Assembly (NCBI GenBank): GCA_937858455.1
Contig: CALLYN010000844.1
Coordinates: 1 to 6,290, forward strand
Length of the DNA: 6,290 bases
Reading direction: 5' to 3'
DNA from: an uncultured Kouleothrix sp.
GTDB lineage: Bacteria > Chloroflexota > Chloroflexia > Chloroflexales > Roseiflexaceae
Positions 1 to 4,127 of the stretch are shown one piece after another. The position numbers and the translations under genes were made by a program. Within the stretch, counting starts at the first letter, position 1. Each line of letters opens with the position of its first letter. A model generated the notes under the pieces. That model saw nothing but the letters and a program-made list of their open reading frames with translations, searched no databases and was not told the DNA's origin.

Positions 1-1072
1 CGCTGTGCAGCAGCGGCCGCGTTTCGGCCGCCACCGGCGCGAGCGCGCGCATGAGCCGCCGGTTCTTCTTGCGCACCAGCAGCTCAAGCGCCTCCGGCTC
101 GAACGCCGGCGCGATGATGATCTCGCTAAAGATCTCGTCGATCGCGCGGGCCAGCGCCAGGTCGAGCGGCTGGTTCAGCGCGATTATGCCGCCGAACGGC
201 GCCTCACGGTCGGTGGCGAAGGCACGCTCCCAGGCCTCGAGCGGCGTGGCGCCGAGGCCAACCCCGCACGGGTTGGTGTGCTTCACAATCGCCAGCGCCG
301 CGCCCTCGCCGGCGGGGAACTCTTCGATCAGCTCCTGCACGGCGGCGATATCGAGGATGTTGATATACGAGAGCTCTTTGCCGTGCAGCTGCTCGAAGTA
401 GCGGCCGAAGTCGCCGTACAGCGCGGCGGCCTGGTGCGGGTTCTCGCCGTAGCGCAGATCCTGCGCCTTGGTAAACGCCAGCGGCAGCGTCGCGGGGAAC
501 GGCTCGCCGGCGAGGTAGCCGGCGATCGCGGCGTCGTAGGCGGCGGTGTGGGCGAAAGCGCGGGCCGCAAGCGCGCGGCGCAGCTCGGGGCCTGCGCCGC
601 CGGCACGCAATGCCGCCAGGATGGCGTCGTAGTCGTCGGGGCGCACCACCACCAGCACATGCTCGTGGTTCTTGGCGGCGGCGCGCACCATCGCCGGGCC
701 GCCCACGTCGATCTGCTCGATCGCCTCGGCGAAGGCCACGCCGGGGCGCGCGATCGTCGCGGCAAACGGGTACAGGTTCACCACCACCAGGTCGATCGGG
801 CCGAGGCCGTGCTCGGCCAGCGCCGCCATGTGCTCGGGCCGGTCGCGCCGGGCCAGGATGCCGCCGTGCACAGCCGGGTGCAGCGTCTTGACGCGGCCGT
901 CGAGGATCTCGGGAAAACCGGTGAGCGAGCTGACCGAGCGCACCGCCACGCCGGCCTCGGCCAGGCTGCGGGCGGTATTGCCGGTAGAAAAGATTTCGAC
1001 ACCAAGCGACGCCAGCCCGGCCGCGAATGGCGCCAGGCCGCGCTTATCGGAAACACTGATCAGGGCGCGCAC
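1..1072 (-). CDS. purH: Bifunctional AICAR formyltransferase / IMP cyclohydrolase PurH (3' end cut by window)
   Basis: PurH catalyses the last two steps of purine synthesis in the cytoplasm: formylation of AICAR using 10-formyl-THF, then ring closure of FAICAR to IMP. The frame gives 357 codons and runs off the low-coordinate edge; the family is usually about 500-530 residues, so roughly two thirds is visible. The N-terminal MGS-like cyclohydrolase domain opens with RALISVSDKRGL, carries STGNT near residue 29 and the hallmark GRVKTLHP at 59-66. The transformylase domain follows, with LRYGENPHQ at about 206-214 and KHTNPCG, whose K264-H265 match the catalytic Lys-His of this family, then FGGIIALN. 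I chose the GTG at 1072 because TAAGGAG sits 5 bases upstream and the N-terminus aligns with the family. It lies 88 bases after the PATAN gene on the same strand, with a stem-loop between. Identification is near certain. Confidence 0.96.
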   Translation of the reverse strand, partial: MRALISVSDKRGLAPFAAGLASLGVEIFSTGNTARSLAEAGVAVRSVSSLTGFPEILDGRVKTLHPAVHGGILARRDRPEHMAALAEHGLGPIDLVVVNLYPFAATIARPGVAFAEAIEQIDVGGPAMVRAAAKNHEHVLVVVRPDDYDAILAALRAGGAGPELRRALAARAFAHTAAYDAAIAGYLAGEPFPATLPLAFTKAQDLRYGENPHQAAALYGDFGRYFEQLHGKELSYINILDIAAVQELIEEFPAGEGAALAIVKHTNPCGVGLGATPLEAWERAFATDREAPFGGIIALNQPLDLALARAIDEIFSEIIIAPAFEPEALELLVRKKNRRLMRALAPVAAETRPLLHS

Positions 1073-1077
1073 AACAA

Positions 1078-1084
1078 CTCCTTA
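1078..1084 (-). promoter_or_regulatory. Ribosome-binding site of purH
   Basis: On the minus strand TAAGGAG lies 5 bases before the GTG at 1072. It is one of the strongest Shine-Dalgarno matches in the window and supports the non-ATG start of purH. Confidence 0.8.
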
Positions 1085-1095
1085 CATCCACACAA

Positions 1096-1134
1096 ATCGC
1101 GACTCCACCCACGGCGACGGGGCGAAGTCGCGAT
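1096..1134 (-). promoter_or_regulatory. Stem-loop in the purH leader (perfect 9-bp inverted repeat)
   Basis: ATCGCGACT at 1096-1104 is the exact reverse complement of AGTCGCGAT at 1126-1134, around a 21-base GC-rich loop. It fills much of the 88-base gap between the PATAN stop (1161) and the purH start (1072). On the minus-strand RNA the stem is followed by TTTGTGTGG and then, 11 bases after the stem, by the purH ribosome-binding site. The tail is too poor in U for a confident terminator. It could be an attenuator, an RNA processing or stability element, or a palindromic operator. I do not recognise it as a purine riboswitch or a PurR box. Confidence 0.5.
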
Positions 1135-1160
1135 CATCAACAGCGCAGCAGCATTGCTGG

Positions 1161-1967
1161 CTACATACTGCTGAGCACCTGCTGGGCGTGCGCCCGCAAG
1201 TCGCGCAGCACCTGGGCGGCGCGCTCCTGGCCGAAGGCGCGTGCCGCAGTAACCTCAAACGCATTCAGCGCGGCGTCGACCTGCTCGGGTACGACGTGGC
1301 TCCAGCTCTGGATATTCGCGCGGCCATACGCGTCGTGCAGCAGCGCCTGGCCGGGCGCGCCCAGTGCGCCGACGACGATCCGGTCGAGCTCGGGGAACAG
1401 CGTCTCGGCGAGGTTCACCTCGCGCTTCTGCACCAGGCCGCTGGCCAGCAGCTGCGCGATGATCTCGCAGGTGCGCATTTCGCCCAGGCCGCTACGCTGG
1501 GCGATCTGGGCCACGGTATTGCGCGCGTTCACCATAGTGAGCACGCGCCACTCGTCGGCCTCAAGGTTGATCTCGCTGCCGGTAGAGGTGGGGTTGGTAA
1601 CCAGCTGGGGCACCATGCTCAGCGAAGGGGCGTAATCCTGGATCTTGGCCCACGCCTCCTGGTGCATCAGCCCTTCCATGATCAGCATCTCGTTGCTCTG
1701 CGTGATCGTCGGCGCGTCGGGCTGGATATCGTCGTGGAAGCGAAACGGGCCAGAGGTGAACGTGAAGAAGGTATAGGCGGCCTCGAGCGGTGGCAGGCTG
1801 CCAAGCTTGGCGCCGCTGATCCGGCCATCGCGGAAGTACAGCCAGCCTTCGAGCTGCTGCTTGCCGCGCTGGCCCTGAATATACACCGCGCCGGTCTTAT
1901 TGCTCAGGTCCAGCAGCTGAATAATATCGACAAGCGAGAAATCGCTCAGATCGCCTTGCAGTGCCAT
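1161..1967 (-). CDS. PATAN (DUF4388) domain protein
   Basis: A 268-residue cytoplasmic protein with no signal peptide or membrane segment. Residues 1-105 look like a PATAN/DUF4388 domain: LQGDLSDFSLVDIIQLLDLS, then the strand pattern GAVYIQG..GWLYFRDGRISGAKLG and a GPFRFHDD segment at 73-80. Residues 134-182 look like the small winged-helix-type unit that often follows this domain (LEADEWRVLTMV, TVAQIAQRSGLGE, LLASGLVQKRE). Residues 188-268 are mainly helical and unrecognised. PATAN is named for the N-terminus of cyanobacterial PatA; PATAN-REC proteins act on type IV pilus motors in phototaxis. There is no receiver domain here. The gene lies 130 bases after the MglA-like GTPase on the same strand, so it may be an effector or adaptor of that GTPase (inference). 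The ATG at 1967 follows a modest GAGAAG, which sits against a large hairpin. Family call good, function unknown. Confidence 0.82.
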   Translation of the reverse strand: MALQGDLSDFSLVDIIQLLDLSNKTGAVYIQGQRGKQQLEGWLYFRDGRISGAKLGSLPPLEAAYTFFTFTSGPFRFHDDIQPDAPTITQSNEMLIMEGLMHQEAWAKIQDYAPSLSMVPQLVTNPTSTGSEINLEADEWRVLTMVNARNTVAQIAQRSGLGEMRTCEIIAQLLASGLVQKREVNLAETLFPELDRIVVGALGAPGQALLHDAYGRANIQSWSHVVPEQVDAALNAFEVTAARAFGQERAAQVLRDLRAHAQQVLSSM

Positions 1968-1976
1968 GATCTTCTC

Positions 1977-2062
1977 ATACCAAGCTCGCTTGATGACGTA
2001 TGTTTTCCGCGGCGCCGCGTGGTGCAGCAGAAAACCGTCGAGTCCTCAGCCGAAATTGGTAT
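1977..2062 (-). repeat. Large imperfect inverted repeat in the mglA-PATAN gap
   Basis: Three blocks pair in order. ATACCAA (1977-1983) pairs with TTGGTAT (2056-2062). TCGCTTGATGAC (1986-1997) matches the reverse complement of 2042-2053 at 9 of 12 positions. GTTTTC (2002-2007) pairs with GAAAAC (2030-2035). The loop holds a separate perfect 12-bp palindrome, CGCGGCGCCGCG (2008-2019). Arms are about 31-33 bases and the structure fills most of the 130-base gap. On the minus-strand RNA the last paired base is followed at once by GAGAAGATC and the ATG of the PATAN gene, so folding could affect its translation or protect an RNA end. No U-run follows, so it is not a standard terminator. Confidence 0.6.
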
Positions 2063-2097
2063 CAAATGCAGGCGCCCGGCCTGCCAGCGCCCGCGTG

Positions 2098-2700
2098 CTA
2101 CAGCTTGCTAATCACCAGCTTGCTAATCGCCTTGAGCGTATCGAGCACGCCCTCGCCGGTGTAGGCCACCGCCGGGAAGCGCTGCCAGCCCAGATTGACG
2201 GCCGGCGGGTTGAGGTAGCGATCGAGCTCTTCGATTGTCGCAATGTTCTTCAGGTCGCGCTTATTATACTGCAGCACGATCGGGAACTCGCGAAAATTCT
2301 TACCCAGATTCTTGGTAATATTATTGGCCAGCTCGCGCAGGCTTTTCAGGTTCTCTTCCATCTTCGAGCGCTGCGAGTCGGCCACGAACACCACGCCGTC
2401 GGCGCCATTCAGCACTGCGGTGCGCGTGCGCTCGTACAGCACCTGGCCGGGCACCGTGTACAGGTGAAAGCGCACCTGGAACTTGCGATCCTTCGGGCCA
2501 ACCGTGCCCAAGTCGAGCGGCAGAAAGTCGAAGAACAGCGTACGCTCGGTCTCGGTTGCGATCGAGAGCAGATCGCCCTTCGCTTCTTTCGGAACTTGCG
2601 TGTGGATATACTGCAGGTTGCTGGTTTTGCCGCCCATGCCTGGGCCGTAGTACACCACCTTGCAGTGTATCTCACGCGTTGCAACATTGATCAGGGCCAT
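2098..2700 (-). CDS. mglA: MglA-like small Ras-family GTPase
   Basis: MglA is a bacterial Ras-like GTPase that, when GTP-bound, marks the leading pole and engages type IV pilus and gliding machinery. This 200-residue protein (Myxococcus MglA is 195) shows the family marks. The P-loop GPGMGGKTS is at 19-27. ETERTLFFDFLPLDLG (50-65) includes R53, matching the intrinsic arginine finger of MglA. LYTVPGQ (80-86) has threonine in place of the usual G3 aspartate, as in MglA, and Q86 corresponds to MglA Q82. VFVADSQ and G4 NKRD (146-149) follow. Against my recollection of MglA it has about four extra residues near 66-73. I chose the ATG at 2700, preceded by GAGAGG 4 bases away, because it aligns with the MglA N-terminus; an upstream in-frame start at 2769 adds non-conserved residues. 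It follows mglB by 75 bases, the Myxococcus order. The C-terminus carries a tandem five-codon repeat. Confidence 0.9.
   Translation of the reverse strand: MALINVATREIHCKVVYYGPGMGGKTSNLQYIHTQVPKEAKGDLLSIATETERTLFFDFLPLDLGTVGPKDRKFQVRFHLYTVPGQVLYERTRTAVLNGADGVVFVADSQRSKMEENLKSLRELANNITKNLGKNFREFPIVLQYNKRDLKNIATIEELDRYLNPPAVNLGWQRFPAVAYTGEGVLDTLKAISKLVISKL
2101..2130. repeat. Tandem 15-bp repeat at the 3' end of the MglA-like gene
   Basis: CAGCTTGCTAATCAC (2101-2115) is followed directly by CAGCTTGCTAATCGC (2116-2130), 14 of 15 identical. On the coding strand this is five codons twice, encoding AISKL then VISKL right before the stop. The unit length keeps the frame, consistent with a slippage or duplication event. 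Myxococcus MglA has a comparable helix here, so chance similarity of two heptad-like turns is also possible. Confidence 0.7.
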
Positions 2701-2724
2701 ACATCCTCTCGCACACCAGGAGTA

Positions 2725-2740
2725 GCCGCCATGGCGCGGC
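2725..2740. repeat. Short palindrome in the mglB-mglA gap
   Basis: CGCCATGGCG (2727-2736) is a perfect 10-bp palindrome in the 75-base gap between the mglB-like and mglA-like genes; alternatively GCCGC (2725-2729) pairs with GCGGC (2736-2740). It is short and GC-rich, so chance is a real possibility. It lies about 15 bases upstream of the mglA ribosome-binding site on the minus strand. Confidence 0.3.
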
Positions 2741-2775
2741 CTATCGGTTTCGAGCGCGGCGCCCGGCACCGCCGC

Positions 2776-3270
2776 TCAGTCGCGGAATAGCAGGTCGATC
2801 GTGTCTTCCATCGATGTTCGGAACGACGAGCCGAGCACATCCTCGCGGGCCTTGTGCGTCTCGCGGACGCGCTCGAGCACCTGCGCCAGCGCGTCGGTGG
2901 CCTTTTTCGTCAGCACTTTCACCAGGCCGATATGCGTGCCCTTGTTGAAGATAATGCACAGGATCCACTGATCTTCGACCAGTGCGAGGAAGATGTTGTC
3001 GCGCACGCCCTGCGTAAACATGCTGCGGAAGTCCTTCTCGCGCAGCAGCTTGGCCACCTCGCGCGACGAAGCAAACGTACCGGCGATCAGCGCGCCCAGC
3101 GCGGTGATATCCTGGCGGTTCGCGTCGCCCTGGCTGGCGATCACCTGGCCGCTTTTGTCGAGCAGCAGCACATAGTTGCCGCTGGTGTCCTCGACCAAGC
3201 GCGCCAGGCATTCTTCGATCTGGCGAATCTCCTCGATTGGTACGATCTGACTCGTGAGCTGTGGATCCAT
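2776..3270 (-). CDS. mglB: Roadblock/LC7 protein, MglB-like GAP partner
   Basis: MglB dimers bind MglA-GTP, stimulate hydrolysis and exclude MglA from the lagging pole. The protein has 164 residues (Myxococcus MglB is 159), cytoplasmic, with no signal peptide. The roadblock fold spans about 12-135: an initial helix (EEIRQIEECLARLVEDT), strands YVLLLDKSGQVIASQG (33-48), a central helix beginning ITALGALIAG, then NIFLALVEDQWILCIIF (92-108) and THIGLVKVLTKKATDAL. The C-terminus, SMEDTIDLLFRD, resembles the DDDIDNLF end of Myxococcus MglB, a tail outside the roadblock core that contacts MglA. That tail, the length and the position just before an mglA-like gene favour MglB over a generic roadblock protein. 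The ATG at 3270 has a weak AGGG upstream. An extended -10 promoter lies about 60 bases upstream. The comparison with Myxococcus is from memory, not an alignment. Confidence 0.87.
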   Translation of the reverse strand: MDPQLTSQIVPIEEIRQIEECLARLVEDTSGNYVLLLDKSGQVIASQGDANRQDITALGALIAGTFASSREVAKLLREKDFRSMFTQGVRDNIFLALVEDQWILCIIFNKGTHIGLVKVLTKKATDALAQVLERVRETHKAREDVLGSSFRTSMEDTIDLLFRD

Positions 3271-3330
3271 GGAGCCCTACCTTTATCATGTGGGTGGCGC
3301 CAACAGGCCCGATCGGATAGTAAGCGCGTC

Positions 3331-3339
3331 ATTATAGCA
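3331..3339 (-). promoter_or_regulatory. Extended -10 promoter for the mglB-mglA-PATAN transcript
   Basis: The minus strand reads TGCTATAAT at 3339-3331: a perfect TATAAT with the TG of an extended -10. No good -35 is seen at 16-18 bases spacing, which extended -10 promoters can tolerate. Initiation would fall near 3324, giving a leader of about 54 bases before the mglB ATG at 3270. The surrounding DNA is intergenic and less GC-rich than the genes. Confidence 0.55.
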
Positions 3340-3392
3340 CACAGGCCGACACCATGCCGCCAGCACAAGAGAGTATTGCCCAAGCCAACAGG

Positions 3393-3414
3393 ACGCCCCA
3401 CCGGGCGTATTATA
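3393..3414 (-). promoter_or_regulatory. Second TATAAT joined to a 6-bp hairpin
   Basis: On the minus strand TATAAT (3414-3409) is followed directly by ACGCCC GGTG GGGCGT (3408-3393), a perfect 6-bp inverted repeat with a 4-base loop. The hairpin would cover the initiation region of a promoter using this -10, as an operator might. No -35 element is evident. Alternatively the hairpin alone is the 3' end of the helix-turn-helix gene (stop at 3453), but no U-run follows it. Real role unsure. Confidence 0.35.
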
Positions 3415-3452
3415 CACCATGCATTCAGCTACCTCGGAGGCGCGGGGCGCAA

Positions 3453-3740
3453 TTAGATCTCGGTGCCGTTGCTGCGCTCACGCTCTTTGGGTGGGCGGCC
3501 GGTTCGAATATTGCGCAGGGAGTGGATCGTCGCTGCCAGGGCGCGATCGGCCCATCCATAGATCGTCGGGCGGCTCTTGTTGAGATCTTCGGCTATCTGG
3601 GTTACATTGGTGCGATACTCGGGATCGAACGTGGCAAGATTGATCCGCGCCGAAGCGACGATCTGCAAGATCTCTTCTTCGGTGAGATCATGATCGCGGA
3701 TCAGCTTTCTGGCACGCTTGCTACCCAGATCGAGATCCAT
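3453..3740 (-). CDS. Small helix-turn-helix protein, possibly transposase-type DNA-binding module
   Basis: A 95-residue basic protein. Residues 7-35 form charged helices (KRARKLIRDHDLTEEEILQI), and 45-68 give a clear helix-turn-helix: TNVTQIAEDLNKSRPTIYGW, with SRPTIYGW the recognition helix. At 81-88 GRPPKERE resembles an AT-hook. The layout 'ARINLATF...YRTNVTQIAEDL.KSRPTIYGWADRAL' recalls the N-terminal DNA-binding part of some transposases in this phylum, though this is memory only; no catalytic domain follows, the stop being TAA at 3453. I chose the ATG at 3740 because AGGAG lies 7 bases upstream; a GTG at 3761 is in frame but has no ribosome-binding site. It has its own promoter at 3821-3849. 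It may be a small autonomous regulator, perhaps of the genes downstream, or a leftover of a mobile element. Confidence 0.75.
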   Translation of the reverse strand: MDLDLGSKRARKLIRDHDLTEEEILQIVASARINLATFDPEYRTNVTQIAEDLNKSRPTIYGWADRALAATIHSLRNIRTGRPPKERERSNGTEI

Positions 3741-3747
3741 CGGCACG

Positions 3748-3752
3748 CTCCT
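3748..3752 (-). promoter_or_regulatory. Ribosome-binding site deciding the HTH gene start
   Basis: AGGAG on the minus strand lies 7 bases before the ATG at 3740, ideal spacing. It lies downstream of the alternative in-frame GTG at 3761, which argues against that longer start. Confidence 0.7.
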
Positions 3753-3820
3753 AGCCGTCACAACATTCGCTGTTCCGCCGTCAGACTGGGGCAGCGGGCA
3801 ATAAGGTGTAATGCTTTATT

Positions 3821-3849
3821 ATCATAGCATACCGATGCCATGCTGTCCA
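3821..3849 (-). promoter_or_regulatory. Sigma-70-type promoter of the HTH gene
   Basis: The minus strand shows TGGACA (3849-3844, five of six to TTGACA), a spacer of exactly 17 bases, then TATGAT (3826-3821, five of six to TATAAT) preceded by TG as an extended -10 (TGCTATGAT). Initiation would fall near 3814, giving a leader of about 74 bases to the ATG at 3740. This is the best full promoter in the window. Confidence 0.65.
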
Positions 3850-3889
3850 GTCCTATCTGTAAATAGTAATAGTGGCGCAGAGGACAGTA

Positions 3890-3928
3890 GGATCAATGGC
3901 GGCCAGGTCTTGCCGGCTGCCATGATCC
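3890..3928. repeat. Strong imperfect hairpin / inverted repeat
   Basis: GGATCAATGGCGGCC (3890-3904) pairs with GGCTGCCATGATCC (3915-3928): thirteen Watson-Crick pairs, one G-T pair (3901/3918) and one bulged A, with a 10-base loop. The G-T pair is a wobble only in a plus-strand RNA; in a minus-strand RNA it becomes a C-A mismatch. It lies 200 bases after der and 40 bases upstream of the HTH promoter. No T-run follows on either strand. It could be a dispersed palindromic repeat, a miniature element remnant, or an RNA 3' end structure for der. Confidence 0.55.
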
Positions 3929-3983
3929 ACCCGTTAGATTTCACAAAACGCATGTGCGCCCACAATGGGGTAAGTGGGGAAAG

Positions 3984-4026
3984 GCCAGCCGCGCACGCCA
4001 GCGTAAATCTTAACAGCCCGGCTGGC
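3984..4026. repeat. Spaced 8-bp inverted repeat
   Basis: GCCAGCCG (3984-3991) is the exact reverse complement of CGGCTGGC (4019-4026) with 27 bases between. A third GCCAGC lies inside the loop (3997-4002). No function is evident, and in GC-rich DNA an 8-bp repeat at this spacing may be chance. Confidence 0.35.
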
Positions 4027-4054
4027 ATGCGCGAGAGAAAGTGTAAAGGGTAAC

Positions 4055-4079
4055 CAGCGCTATCAGGTATGCGGCGCTG
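4055..4079 (-). terminator. Weak stem-loop after der, possible terminator
   Basis: CAGCGC (4055-4060) pairs with GCGCTG (4074-4079) around a 13-base loop, about 50 bases past the der stop. On the minus-strand RNA the stem is followed by GTTACCCTTTACACTTTCTC, pyrimidine-rich but without a true U-run. It could be a weak intrinsic terminator or simply an RNA 3' hairpin. Confidence 0.3.
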
Positions 4080-4094
4080 AGACATTGTTGCGGC

Positions 4095-4112
4095 GCCCGC
4101 CACAGCACGGGC
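4095..4112 (-). terminator. Short GC hairpin directly after der
   Basis: GCCCG (4095-4099) pairs with CGGGC (4108-4112) with an 8-base loop, 16 bases past the der stop. No U-run follows on the minus strand, so intrinsic termination here is doubtful; it may only cap the 3' end of the der message. Confidence 0.25.
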
Positions 4113-4127
4113 ATATTCCACGGCGGC

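Larger units (their letters stand above)
3741..4127. other. Gene-free stretch between der and the HTH gene
   Basis: These 387 bases hold no gene I can support and are visibly less GC-rich than the flanking genes. They contain the leader and promoter of the HTH gene (3741-3849), a strong imperfect hairpin (3890-3928), a spaced inverted repeat (3984-4026) and two short GC hairpins just after the der stop (4055-4079 and 4095-4112). A 99-codon minus-strand open frame at 4121-3822 has no ribosome-binding site that I can see and no recognisable domain, and it crosses the promoter and every hairpin, so I treat it as chance. Confidence 0.6.

Noticed and set aside
5..2111. Long plus-strand open frames (389 and 479 codons) across purH and the PATAN gene
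   Set aside because: They are antisense to genes with clear family motifs, are rich in Arg, Ala and His as expected of GC-rich shadow frames, and contain no recognisable domain.
2701..2769. Longer start for the MglA-like protein (extra 23 residues)
   Set aside because: The extra residues are not MglA-like, and the ATG at 2700 has GAGAGG at the right distance.
1966..2790. Plus-strand open frame of 274 codons across the MglA-like gene
   Set aside because: It is antisense to a conserved GTPase and shows no domain.
3741..3761. GTG start for the HTH protein at 3761
   Set aside because: No ribosome-binding site precedes it, while AGGAG fits the ATG at 3740.
3354..3827. Plus-strand open frame of 157 codons opposite the HTH gene
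   Set aside because: No ribosome-binding site or promoter was seen for it, and the minus-strand HTH gene explains the region better.
4055..4112. Confident intrinsic terminator for der
   Set aside because: Two small hairpins exist but neither is followed by a run of T on the minus strand; kept only as weak candidates.
3822..4121. Minus-strand open frame of 99 codons between der and the HTH gene
   Set aside because: It has no ribosome-binding site or domain, runs through several inverted repeats and over the HTH promoter, and looks like chance.
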